Positions 36,989 through 45,658 are shown, counted from the stretch's first letter. The stretch is DNA of 64,000 nucleotides from Streptomyces sp. NBRC 110611 (GCF_001590865.1 NZ_BBUY01000001.1:63729-127728); one strand, 5' to 3'. The notes: generated by a model not told the origin, from the sequence alone. Program-made: numbers and translations.

Positions 36989-37082
36989 TACCGGGTGTTA
37001 TTTCGCATATTTCAACCGCCGGTGAAGGAATGCGTCGAGCAGAGCCGGCGTACAGACGCCGGCGTATGAGCAGGGTGTGGTG

Positions 37083-39197
37083 ATGGTTGATCTACCGGGT
37101 ATTCCCGGGCTGGCGGCCTTGTGGGGGCGGACCACCGGACACGACGACATCCGCATCGCGGTGGTCGACGGTGAGGTGGATCTGGAACATCCGGCCTTCT
37201 CCGGCGCGGCGGTGACCCGTCTCGACGGTCCCTGGGCGCACATGGGTGTGGACGGCGCCAAGGCGCGGCACGGCACGAGTGTGGCGAGCGTGATCTTCGG
37301 CCAGCATCACCCGGCGCCGCCTCGATCCGGGCAGGAAGGCCCGGTGCTCGGCATGGCTCCGCGGTGCCGGGGGCTGATCGTGCCGGTGTTCTCGGAGGGA
37401 CGGAAGACCTCACAGGTGGACCTGGCCCGGGGGATCGAGGCGGCGGTGGAGGCCGGCGCCCATGTGATCAATCTCAGCGGTGGCCAGCTGGCCGAGTCCG
37501 GAGAAGCGGACGGTTTGCTGCGGCGGGCAGTGGAACTGTGCGCCGAGCGCAATGTGCTGCTGGTGGCGGCGGCCGGCAACGACGGTTGTCTGTGCTCGCA
37601 TGTGCCGGCCGCGCTGCCGTCCGTACTCGCGGTCGGGGCGGTCGATGACCACGGTGTGCCGCTGGAGTCGAGCAACTTCGGCAGCGAGTACGACAGTCAC
37701 GGTCTGCTCGCGCCCGGGGCCGGTGTGCTCGTCGCGACGCCAGGGGGAGGGACGGCACGGGCCGGCGGGACCAGTCTGGCCACGCCGATCGTGAGCGGGC
37801 TGGCCGCCCTGCTGCTGAGCCTGCAACGCCAACGCGGCAAGGTTCCCGATCCGCTCGGGGTGGGCGCGCTGCTGCTGGCCAGCGCGGATCCATGTGATGC
37901 CGGAGATGAACAGACGTGTCAGCGGTACTTGAACGGCAAACTGAATGTGAGGAACGCAGTGAGCAAGCAGGCCGAGAGTCAGGACGTGATGGCCGAGGCG
38001 CCGGCGTCGGTCGAGCCGTCGGCGTCCGCCGCGACGCCGTCCGAGCCCGAGCCGACTGCGGCGAGTGCGACATCGTCGCCGTGCACGTGTCGGTCCGCGG
38101 ACGTGCCCGCGCCCGCGCCACCGCCCGGGGAGGGGGCCACGGCACCCCGCGAGCCGGCGCGAGCCGCCGCGACCACACCCGGGGCAGCCGTCACCGCGCC
38201 CGGGATGGCCGTCACCGCGCCCCGGGCGCCCGTCACCGCGCCCCGGTCGGGCGGTGTGACGCAGTCCGGCCGAGCGACGCAGCCCGGCTACGTCACACAC
38301 CCCGGTGAAGTGACGCAGTCCCATGAGCAGTCGAAGATCGGCTGGTCGCCGCTGGTCTACGCGCTGGGTACGCTGGGGTACGACTTCGGCGGCGAGGCGC
38401 GCCGGGACACGTTCAAGCAGCTGATGGACCCGGTGACGATCGACGGCACGACGGTACCGGCCAACCCGTACGACTCCCGGCAGATGGTCGACCACCTCAC
38501 CGCCAACCCCTCCGAGGCCAGGTCGCTCATCTGGACGCTGAACCTGGAGCTCACCCCGGTCTACGCCCTGGAACCGGCGGGGGCCTACGGCGGTGAGGTC
38601 TACGCACTGCTGTCCAAGTTCCTGGGCGGGGAGGTCGCCGCCGAGGACGACCCGGACTACATCGAGCGGATCTCTGTTCCCGGCCGGCTGACCGACCGCA
38701 CCGTGCGCCTGTTCTCCGGGCAGGTCGTGCCCGTGGTCGAGGTGGAGCAGGTGCGGGGGCTGTACGGCTGGCGGGTCAACGCGCTGCTGGACGCGGCGAC
38801 CCAGGCGGCCTCGCTGGCAGCCGGCAAGGGCGCGGGCAAGGCCCAGCAGGCCGAAGTGCAGCGCTCACTGCGGGAGTTCCTCACCCGCGTCTACTACGAC
38901 CTGCGCAACCTGGGCTCCACCTCCCGGGACCGGGCGCTGAACTTCGCCGCCACCAACGCGTTCCAGGCCGCCGACACCTTCTCCCAGGCGGTCGCCGCCG
39001 GGATGGCGCTGGACACCATCGACGTACAGCAGAGCCCCTTCGGCCGGCAGGACTCCGACTGCTGGGACGTCAAACTGCGCTTCTTCGACCCGGAGAACTC
39101 ACGGCGGGCACGCAAGGTGTTCCGGTTCACCATCGACGTCTCCGACCTGATGCCGGTCACCCTGGGTGACATGCGTACCTGGTCGGAAGCCGGCTGA
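37083..39197 (+). CDS. PatA/PatG-family subtilisin-like RiPP maturation protease (PatA-like)
   Basis: 704-aa S8 protease. Residues 1-290 form the catalytic domain: Asp29 (AVVDGEVDLEHPAF), His63 (RHGTSVASVIFGQ), oxyanion Asn166 (AAAGNDGC) and Ser231 (GGTSLATPIVSGLAALLLSL). The substrate-strand motif SGG is intact at 132-134. CRGLIVPVF and HVPAALPSVLAVGA are hallmarks of the PatA/PatG cyanobactin proteases as I recall them. A Pro/Ala/Thr repeat linker (about 300-424, VTAPR units and a CTC motif) precedes the shared C-terminal domain (425-704, VYALGTLGYDFG to DMRTW). GTG 37077 and 37080 are alternative starts. By position and intact motifs it would remove leaders, as PatA does; this is inference. 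Confidence 0.85.
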   Translation: MVDLPGIPGLAALWGRTTGHDDIRIAVVDGEVDLEHPAFSGAAVTRLDGPWAHMGVDGAKARHGTSVASVIFGQHHPAPPRSGQEGPVLGMAPRCRGLIVPVFSEGRKTSQVDLARGIEAAVEAGAHVINLSGGQLAESGEADGLLRRAVELCAERNVLLVAAAGNDGCLCSHVPAALPSVLAVGAVDDHGVPLESSNFGSEYDSHGLLAPGAGVLVATPGGGTARAGGTSLATPIVSGLAALLLSLQRQRGKVPDPLGVGALLLASADPCDAGDEQTCQRYLNGKLNVRNAVSKQAESQDVMAEAPASVEPSASAATPSEPEPTAASATSSPCTCRSADVPAPAPPPGEGATAPREPARAAATTPGAAVTAPGMAVTAPRAPVTAPRSGGVTQSGRATQPGYVTHPGEVTQSHEQSKIGWSPLVYALGTLGYDFGGEARRDTFKQLMDPVTIDGTTVPANPYDSRQMVDHLTANPSEARSLIWTLNLELTPVYALEPAGAYGGEVYALLSKFLGGEVAAEDDPDYIERISVPGRLTDRTVRLFSGQVVPVVEVEQVRGLYGWRVNALLDAATQAASLAAGKGAGKAQQAEVQRSLREFLTRVYYDLRNLGSTSRDRALNFAATNAFQAADTFSQAVAAGMALDTIDVQQSPFGRQDSDCWDVKLRFFDPENSRRARKVFRFTIDVSDLMPVTLGDMRTWSEAG

Positions 39198-39234
39198 GCC
39201 ACGCCGTCGGCCGTCAGCAACACAGGAGAGACCG

Positions 39235-39546
39235 ATGCGCCTTCCCCCGCAATCGCCGCCGGTGTGCAGGCCGGAGCTGATCCAGCCACACCGGACGGTC
39301 GACGTCGAGCACGGCACCCCGGAACAGCTGATCTCCCTTCGTATCCAGCTGATGCACGGGGCCAACTTCAACGACCCGCAGTACTGGGCACCGCCGGCCC
39401 ACGCCCGCCTGAAGCTGTCCGGCACATCCAGTAACCCCGTTTCTTCCGGTCCATCCGGTCCATCCGGTCCCTCCGGTCCATCTGGGCTGTCCGGGCCGTC
39501 CGGGCTGTCCCGGCCGTCCGGTGCGAATGGAGCAGCGGGTGCCTGA
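39235..39546 (+). CDS. Small PatB/AcyB-like protein with Gly-Pro-Ser repeats
   Basis: 103-aa protein, start ATG 39235 after AGGAGAG, 37 bp behind the first protease. The N-terminal 60 residues (MRLPPQSPPVCRPELIQPHR, VDVEHGTPEQLISLRIQLMH, GANFNDPQYWAPP) look conserved and, by size and placement between the two proteases, resemble the small PatB/AcyB proteins of cyanobactin operons, whose role is unclear. I cannot confirm this without a search. The C-terminus is a collagen-like run of SGPSGPSG units encoded by 9-bp DNA repeats. It overlaps the next gene by about 20 bp. Confidence 0.65.
   Translation: MRLPPQSPPVCRPELIQPHRTVDVEHGTPEQLISLRIQLMHGANFNDPQYWAPPAHARLKLSGTSSNPVSSGPSGPSGPSGPSGLSGPSGLSRPSGANGAAGA
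39440..39522. repeat. 9-bp tandem repeat (TCCGGTCCA / TCCGGGCTG type)
   Basis: About nine imperfect 9-bp units encoding Ser-Gly-Pro or Ser-Gly-Leu, ending just before the start of the second protease. Copy-number change in threes would only lengthen or shorten the tail of the small protein. Confidence 0.8.
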
Positions 39547-41341
39547 ACTCGCTGATGTCCCAGGACTCCCCGAGTTGTGGGCGCTGACCACGGGCGATCC
39601 GCGGGTGCGGGTCGCCGTGGTCGACGGCGGACCCATCGATATGTCCCACCCGTGCTTCGACGGGGCGACCATTCTGGAAGTGGATACCGGATGGCTCGGT
39701 GATCGCGAGGCTGACGTCGAAGCCGAGCTGCTGGAGTACGCCCAGGAACACGGGACCTGGGTCGCCAGCATCCTGTTCGGCCGGCACGGCAGCACCGCCC
39801 CCGGCCTGGCACCGGGCTGCACCGGACTGATCGTGCCCTGCCTGATCGCCGAGCGGCACCACGTGGACCCGGTCAACACGGCCCGGGCGATCGAGGCTGC
39901 CGTAGGCGCCGGTGCGCACATCATCGTGATCGAACAGTGCCTGCCCAGCCGCTCCGACGACGTCGACGGCCTGTTGCGGGCCGCGGTGCGCCACGCGGAA
40001 GAGCAGGGCGTGCTCGTCATCGCGGCCGCCGGCAACGAGAAGGGGGAGTGTTCCTGCTATCCGGCGGCCCTGCCCGAGGTCCTGGCCGTGGGGGCCCACG
40101 ACGACGACGGCGCGGTCTACGGATTCAGCAACTGGGGACCGCAGTACCACCCCACCGCGCTCGTCGCCCCCGGCGGCGAGATGCCCGGCGCCAGCCTCAT
40201 CGACGAGAGCGGTGTCAAGCGGCACAAGGGCACCAGCTGCTCGACCCCGTTCGCCGCCGGAGTGGCCGCGCTGCTGGTCAGTCTCCAGATCGCCGACGGT
40301 GGCGCGATCGATCCGCTCGCCGTACGCCAGGCGCTCCTGGACTCCGCTGCGCCGTGCTCGACCGACGAGACGGACGATGAGCCGGCCCGCTGTCTCGGCG
40401 GCAAGCTCGACATCGCCGGCGCCACCGAGATCATCCGCAGCCGCAGCCGGACGACAACGGGTGACGCGGGCGTGGTGACGTCAGCGGTGTTGCCACGCCG
40501 CACCGGTCCCGTCTACGCGCTGGGCACGCTGGGGTACGACTTCGGCACCGAGGCGCGCCGGGACACGTTCAAGCAGCTGATGGCCCCGGTGACGATCGAC
40601 GGCACGACGGTACCGGCCAACCCGTACGACTCCCGGCAGATGGTCGACCACCTCACCGCCCACCCCTCCGAGACCGGATCGCTCATCTGGACGCTGTACC
40701 TGGAGCTCACCCCGGTCTACGCCCTGGAACCGGCGGGGCCGTTCGCCGCCGAGGTCCACGCCGCGCTGACCACGCTGTTCGGCAGACAGATCCTCGCGCC
40801 GGACGACCCCGCGTCCCTGGAACGGATCTCCGTGCCGGGCCGGCTGACCGACCGCACCGTGCGCCTGTTCTCCGGGCAGGTCGTGCCCGTAGTGGAGGTC
40901 GAGCAGACCAGAGGGGTGTACGGGTGGCGCCTGCGGACCCTGCTCGACGCGGCCGTCGCCGCTCTCGGGGACCAGGCCGGCGCCGCCCCCGCCACCGAGG
41001 TCCGCGAAGCCCTTCGGGAGTTCCTCGCCCGGGTCTACTACGACCTGCGCAACCGCGGGTCCGCCGCGAAGGACCGTGCGCTCAACTTCGCCGCCACCAA
41101 TGTGTTCCAGGCCGCCACCACCGTGGCCGAAGCCATCGCCACCGGGCGGGCCCTGGACACCATCACCGTGGAGAAGAGCCCCTTCTGCCGGCTGAACAGT
41201 GACTGCTGGGACGTCAAACTCCGCTTCTTCGACCCGGTGAACGGGCTGCGTTCCCGGACCGTGTTCCGCTTCACCATCGACGTCTCCGACACCCTGCCGG
41301 TCTCCCTCGGCCCGGTCCATACCTGGGCCGAATCCCGGTAG
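39527..41341 (+). CDS. PatA/PatG-family subtilisin-like protease (PatG-like, candidate macrocyclase)
   Basis: 604-aa S8 protease paralogous to the upstream one. Catalytic residues are present: Asp33 (VAVVDGGPIDMSHPCF), His75 (EHGTWVASILFG), Asn170 (AAAGNEKGEC), Ser237 (GTSCSTPFAAG). Two differences stand out. The Asp-to-His spacing is eight residues longer, because of a charged helix (READVEAELLEYAQ) just before the His, where PatG macrocyclases carry an insertion. The usual SGG strand is replaced by Glu136-Gln-Cys138. The linker is short and the C-terminal domain (329-604) is very similar to that of the first protease. No N-terminal oxidase domain. GTG 39521 is an alternative start. A macrocyclase role is inferred. 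Confidence 0.83.
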   Translation: MEQRVPELADVPGLPELWALTTGDPRVRVAVVDGGPIDMSHPCFDGATILEVDTGWLGDREADVEAELLEYAQEHGTWVASILFGRHGSTAPGLAPGCTGLIVPCLIAERHHVDPVNTARAIEAAVGAGAHIIVIEQCLPSRSDDVDGLLRAAVRHAEEQGVLVIAAAGNEKGECSCYPAALPEVLAVGAHDDDGAVYGFSNWGPQYHPTALVAPGGEMPGASLIDESGVKRHKGTSCSTPFAAGVAALLVSLQIADGGAIDPLAVRQALLDSAAPCSTDETDDEPARCLGGKLDIAGATEIIRSRSRTTTGDAGVVTSAVLPRRTGPVYALGTLGYDFGTEARRDTFKQLMAPVTIDGTTVPANPYDSRQMVDHLTAHPSETGSLIWTLYLELTPVYALEPAGPFAAEVHAALTTLFGRQILAPDDPASLERISVPGRLTDRTVRLFSGQVVPVVEVEQTRGVYGWRLRTLLDAAVAALGDQAGAAPATEVREALREFLARVYYDLRNRGSAAKDRALNFAATNVFQAATTVAEAIATGRALDTITVEKSPFCRLNSDCWDVKLRFFDPVNGLRSRTVFRFTIDVSDTLPVSLGPVHTWAESR

Positions 41342-41498
41342 CCGGACGCGGGGCCGTCCGGGGCCGGTGAGGATCGGCAGGCGGGGAGCGGCGTTCGGTG
41401 CGGCACTGGAGGGGCGATCGGCACTGGAGGGGTGAAGTGGGGCGCGGTGGGCCGATTCGCAGTGTCCGGAGGGGGCCTTTCGGCGTAGGTTCGCCGGC

Positions 41499-42620
41499 AT
41501 GGTGAATAGGAATGCGATGACCTCCGAGGACTACGAGCGGCGCATGGAGCGGGCCGGCCGGGCCGCCGCCGACGCCGGGCTGGCCGGGCTGATCGTGACG
41601 CCGGGGCCCGATCTGGTGTGGCTGTGCGGCTACGCACCGCCCGCGGCCACCGAGCGGCTGACCGCCCTGGTGATCGAACCGGGGCGGCGGTCGCGGCTGA
41701 TGGTGCCCGTATTGGAGCAGCCGGACGCGGAGTACTCCCCGGGGGCGGAGGCGGTGGAGGTGTCCGGGTGGAGCGACGGCTCGGATCCGTACGCGCAGGT
41801 CGCCAAGTGGATGGTGCCGCAGGGGCGTTACGGGGTGTCCGACTCGACCTGGGCGCTCCATCTGCTGGGGCTGCAGCGGTCGCTGCCGGGGAGCGGATAC
41901 GCCGCGCTGACGGAGGTGCTGCCGATGCTGCGGGCCGTCAAGGACGCCCATGAGGTGGAGCGGCTGGCCGCGGCCGGGGCCGCCGCGGACGCCACGTACG
42001 AGGAGATCCTGGGGGTGCGCTTCGCCGGGCGCCGGGAGTCCGAGGTGGCGGCGGACCTGGCGCGGCTGCTGCGGGAGCACGGACACAGCCAGGTGGACTT
42101 CACGGTCGTCGGCTCCGGCCCGAACGGCGCCAATCCGCACCATGAGGCGGGGGAACGGGTCATCCAGGACGGGGACATGGTGGTGCTCGACTTCGGCGGC
42201 CTGAAGGACGGGTACGGGTCGGATACGACGCGGACCGTGCACGTCGGGGAGCCGGGTGCCGAGGAGCGCAAGGTGCACGCCGTCGTGCGGGAGGCGCAGC
42301 AGGAGGCGTTCGAGGCGGTCCGGCCGGGCATCGCGTGCCAGGACATCGACCGGGTGGCCCGGCGGGTGATCAAAGCGGCGGGGTACGGCGAGTACTTCAT
42401 CCACCGGACGGGGCACGGCATCGGGGTGACCACGCACGAGCCTCCCTACCTGGTGGAGGGCGAACATCTGCCGCTCGTACCGGGGATGTGCTTCTCGATC
42501 GAGCCGGGGATCTACCTGCCGGGCCGGTTCGGGGTGCGGATCGAGGACATCGTGACGTGTACGGAGTCGGGCGGGCGGCGGCTGAACGAGACGGAGCGGG
42601 AGCTGGCGGTGGTGCGGTAG
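41499..42620 (+). CDS. M24 family Xaa-Pro peptidase
   Basis: 373-aa aminopeptidase P / prolidase-like metallopeptidase that cleaves Xaa-Pro bonds. An N-terminal creatinase-like domain precedes the pita-bread fold. Metal ligands are visible: Asp in MVVLDFGG, Asp in GYGSDTTRTVH, His in RTGHGIG, Glu in FSIEPGIYL and Glu in VRIEDIVTCT. ATG 41517 is an alternative start with a nearer ribosome site. It stands 157 bp behind the RiPP-like cluster on the same strand; it is probably a housekeeping gene rather than a cluster member. Confidence 0.9.
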   Translation: MVNRNAMTSEDYERRMERAGRAAADAGLAGLIVTPGPDLVWLCGYAPPAATERLTALVIEPGRRSRLMVPVLEQPDAEYSPGAEAVEVSGWSDGSDPYAQVAKWMVPQGRYGVSDSTWALHLLGLQRSLPGSGYAALTEVLPMLRAVKDAHEVERLAAAGAAADATYEEILGVRFAGRRESEVAADLARLLREHGHSQVDFTVVGSGPNGANPHHEAGERVIQDGDMVVLDFGGLKDGYGSDTTRTVHVGEPGAEERKVHAVVREAQQEAFEAVRPGIACQDIDRVARRVIKAAGYGEYFIHRTGHGIGVTTHEPPYLVEGEHLPLVPGMCFSIEPGIYLPGRFGVRIEDIVTCTESGGRRLNETERELAVVR

Positions 42621-42757
42621 GCGGTCCCCCCGGCTCTTCCTCCCTCTTCCTCCGTCTCTTCGCTGATCGGCTCTTCGCGGATCGGGTTTTCGCTGGTCAG
42701 GCCGGATTGTCAGTGGGGTGCTGCACGATGGGTCACGAGATCGGAAGGGGTGATCGC

Positions 42758-43492
42758 GTGGCAGGGCGCGGCAGCGGCAGGGGAAGCGGCGGCGGCAGGG
42801 GAACCGGCAGGGGAAGTGGGAACGGCAGGGGCAGCGGGAACGGAACGGTGCGGGCGGTGCGGCGGCCGGAGGTGCGGCTGCCGGCGCTGACGACGTACGA
42901 CGGCGGGGAGCTGGAGGCCGAGGGGGATTACGACGGGCTGGAGTTCGCGGACGCGGACTGGGCGCGGCAGTCGGCGCGCGGCGCACACTTCATGGACTGC
43001 GCGGTGCGGCGGTGCGGGCTGGACGAAACGGGGCTCGGCCGGGCGCGGTTCGTCGACAGCGTGCTGAGCGGGGTGCGCGGGGTCGGGACGGATCTGTCCG
43101 GGGCGACCCTGCGCGATGTGGAGGTGTCGGAGGCCCGGCTCGGCGGAGTGCAGTTGCACGGTGCGGTGCTGGAGCGGGTCGTGGTGCGCGGCGGGAAGAT
43201 CGACTTCCCGAATCTGCGGATGGCGAAGCTGCGGGACGTCGCGTTCGAGGGGTGCGTGCTGATCGAGGCGGACTTCGCGGGGGCGGAGCTGGAGCGCGTG
43301 ACATTCGACGACTGCACCCTGACCCGGGTGGATTTCTCCCAGGCGCGGATGACGGACGTCGATCTGCGGGGTGCGGCTGTGGTGGACATCGCGCGGGGGA
43401 TCGACCGGCTGTCGGGCGCGGTGATCAGCGCGGCCCAACTGATGGACCTGGCCCCGGCGTTCGCGGCGCAGATAGGCGTACGGGTGGAGTGA
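42758..43492 (+). CDS. Pentapeptide repeat protein
   Basis: 244-aa protein with a right-handed beta-helix built of A(D/N)LXX-like units: LSGATLRDVEVSEARLGGVQ, IDFPNLRMAKLRDVAFEGC and VDFSQARMTDVDLRGAAV. Some family members protect DNA gyrase from inhibitors, but most have no known role. The first 30 residues are GRGSG repeats. I place the start at GTG 42758 after GGAAGGGG; ATG 42728 is an alternative. It follows the M24 peptidase gene by 137 bp. Confidence 0.83.
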   Translation: MAGRGSGRGSGGGRGTGRGSGNGRGSGNGTVRAVRRPEVRLPALTTYDGGELEAEGDYDGLEFADADWARQSARGAHFMDCAVRRCGLDETGLGRARFVDSVLSGVRGVGTDLSGATLRDVEVSEARLGGVQLHGAVLERVVVRGGKIDFPNLRMAKLRDVAFEGCVLIEADFAGAELERVTFDDCTLTRVDFSQARMTDVDLRGAAVVDIARGIDRLSGAVISAAQLMDLAPAFAAQIGVRVE

Positions 43493-43604
43493 TGGGGGGA
43501 TAGGGGGATAGATGGGGGATGGGGGAGTGACGGGGGTACGGGTGGAGCGATGGGGCGGGGCGGGGGGGACGGCGGGTGGGGCCGACGGCGCGGTGCCGGG
43601 CCGG

Positions 43605-44102
43605 TCAGATGCGCGGGAAGCGGGCCTGGAGGTTCCAGATGGCGGGGTTGTCGGCGAGGCCGTCGTGCATGTCGGTGAGGTCGGCGATCAGGTCGTGCAG
43701 GAAATCGCGGGCCTCGCGGCGTAGCGCGGCGTGGTTGAAGGTGAGCGGGGCTTCGTCGGCCGGCATCCAGTCGGCGTCGATGTCCACCCACCCGAATCGG
43801 CGCTCGAAGAGCATCCGGTCGGCGGATTCGGTGAAGTCCAGTTCGGCGTGGATCGGGCGGGCGGAGCGGCTGCCACGGGGGTCGGTGTCGAGCTGCTCGA
43901 CGATGTCGCACAGGGCCCAGGCGAAGTCGAGGACGGGTACCCAGCCCCAGGCCGTGGACAGCTCGCGGTCCGCCTTGGTGTCGGCGATGTAGACGTCGCC
44001 GCAGAAGAGGTCGTGCCGCAGGGTGTGGACATCCGCGGTCCGGTAGTCCGTCTGCGGCGGGTCCGGGAAGCGAGAGGAGAGGGAGTAGCCGAGGTCGATC
44101 AC
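43605..44102 (-). CDS. Conserved hypothetical protein
   Basis: 165-aa soluble acidic protein with no recognised domain. It reads as a real gene: balanced composition, motifs such as CGDVYIADTKADRELSTAWG and WVPVLDFAWALCDIVEQL, and a typical codon pattern. No signal peptide or membrane helix. It is convergent with the pentapeptide gene and divergent from the SGNH hydrolase gene. Function unknown. Confidence 0.65.
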   Translation of the reverse strand: MIDLGYSLSSRFPDPPQTDYRTADVHTLRHDLFCGDVYIADTKADRELSTAWGWVPVLDFAWALCDIVEQLDTDPRGSRSARPIHAELDFTESADRMLFERRFGWVDIDADWMPADEAPLTFNHAALRREARDFLHDLIADLTDMHDGLADNPAIWNLQARFPRI

Positions 44103-44254
44103 ACCTTGATGGTGCCACGCCGGTGCGACGGGCCATCGCCCGCACCGGCCCGGCTCAGGGCGTCAGCGGCCCGGCTCGGGGCCGTCAGCGGTCCTCGGGG
44201 GAAGGCGATGGCCGAGGAGGGGCAGGGAAGGAAGCCCAAGGAGGGGGAAAGACC

Positions 44255-45616
44255 ATGTCTGGTTCTCTTGTGTGCCGCTCGGGTGCCGCACTGCTCTTGG
44301 CGACCGCCCTGGTGGCGCTGCCGGTGCCGCCGGCTCCGCCTGGTGGGCAGCACGGGGCGGCGGCGTATGCGGCCGGGGCGGGCGGTGACCGTGCCGGCAG
44401 AGCGGGCGGTGACCAGGGAGCGGGGTACGGCGAGCGGCCCGGCGGCGGCCGGTGGCGGGGCGGCTGGGCGGCCTCGCCGCTGGCGCCGAACACGGTCATG
44501 GGCCCGAACTGGTCCGAGACCGGCTTCGCGCGGCAGACGGTCCGCCAGGTCGTCCGGGTCAGCATCGGCGGCACACGAGCCCGTATCGAGCTGTCCAACC
44601 GCTACGGCCGTACGCCGCTGAAGGTGGCCGGTGCCACCGTCGCCCGTGCCGGCCGTGGCGCCGAGGTGCAGGCCGGGTCGGTGCGCGCGCTGACCTTCGG
44701 GGGCGGGCGGTCGGTGACCATACCGGCGGGTGGTGAGCTGCTCAGCGACGGCGTCGGGCTGGAGGTCCGTGCGCTGGAGTCGGTGACCGTCACGATCTAT
44801 CTGGACGCCCCGACCGGCCCGGCCACCTTCCACGCCCTCGGCAGGGCCACGAGCTATCGCGCGGCCGGGGACCACCGCGCCGATGTCGGTGCGGAGGCCT
44901 TCACCGAGACGTCGACGTCCTGGTACTACCTCTCCGGTGTGCAGGTCGCCGGCGGCCGGTCCGCGCACCGCGACGGAGTGGTGGCCTTCGGCGACTCCAT
45001 CACCGACGGCTACGGCTCCACGCTCGACGCGAACAACCGCTATCCGGACGAGCTGGCCGAGCGGTTCGCCGCGGCCGGCCGGCCGCGCAGTGTCGTCAAT
45101 GAGGGGATCAGCGGCAACAGACTTGCCAGCGACTCCGATTGGGCCGGAGAGAAGGGGGTGACCCGCTTCCGTGAGGACGTCCTGAACGACCCGAATGTGG
45201 GCACGGTCATCGTGCTGGAAGGCATCAACGACATCATGGCGAGCGAGTGGGAGAACGGGCCGGTCCCGCCGTCGCCGGACACCACGGTCGAGCGACTGAT
45301 ATCCGCGCAGCGGGAGTTGATACGCCAGTCGCACGCCAAGGGGGTCAAGGTCATCGGTGCCACGCTGACGCCGTTCAAGGGGAGCAGCTACTACACCGAG
45401 CGCGGTGAGCAGAAGCGGGACGCGCTCAACCAGTGGATACGCACCTCCGGTGAGTTCGACGGGGTGGCCGACCTGGACCGGGCGCTGTCCGACCCCGCCG
45501 ACCGGGACCGGATGCTGGCCGCGTACGACGTAGGCGATCACCTGCACCCGAACGACGCCGGATACCGCGCGATGGCCGAGACGGTGGACCTCGGCGTGCT
45601 GACGCAAAGGCCGTGA
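44255..45616 (+). CDS. Secreted SGNH/GDSL hydrolase
   Basis: 453-aa exported lipase/esterase. The signal peptide is MSGSLVCRSGAALLLATALV followed by ALPVPPAPP. The mature N-terminus is Gly-rich; a beta domain precedes the SGNH core with block I VVAFGDSITDGYGS (nucleophile Ser), block II NEGISGNRL, block III EGINDIM and block V DHLHPNDAGY (Asp and His). ATG 44255 follows AAGGAGGGGG. It is likely to act on extracellular esters or acylated polysaccharide; the substrate is unknown. Confidence 0.9.
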   Translation: MSGSLVCRSGAALLLATALVALPVPPAPPGGQHGAAAYAAGAGGDRAGRAGGDQGAGYGERPGGGRWRGGWAASPLAPNTVMGPNWSETGFARQTVRQVVRVSIGGTRARIELSNRYGRTPLKVAGATVARAGRGAEVQAGSVRALTFGGGRSVTIPAGGELLSDGVGLEVRALESVTVTIYLDAPTGPATFHALGRATSYRAAGDHRADVGAEAFTETSTSWYYLSGVQVAGGRSAHRDGVVAFGDSITDGYGSTLDANNRYPDELAERFAAAGRPRSVVNEGISGNRLASDSDWAGEKGVTRFREDVLNDPNVGTVIVLEGINDIMASEWENGPVPPSPDTTVERLISAQRELIRQSHAKGVKVIGATLTPFKGSSYYTERGEQKRDALNQWIRTSGEFDGVADLDRALSDPADRDRMLAAYDVGDHLHPNDAGYRAMAETVDLGVLTQRP

Positions 45617-45658
45617 CGGAAACGTCCATTGCCGCAAGTGCCCTTGCCGCAAAGGGGG

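Noticed and set aside
39440..39522. Short regular repeats as a CRISPR array
   Set aside because: The 9-bp units are contiguous, have no spacers and lie in a coding frame. The same holds for the 53-bp array at the window end, whose units are adjacent copies. No CRISPR or cas gene was seen anywhere.
41499..43492. M24 Xaa-Pro peptidase and pentapeptide protein as RiPP trimming and immunity genes
   Set aside because: Tempting because the cores contain Pro and pentapeptide proteins can give resistance, but both look like ordinary chromosomal genes and are separated from the cluster by a gap. No evidence beyond proximity.
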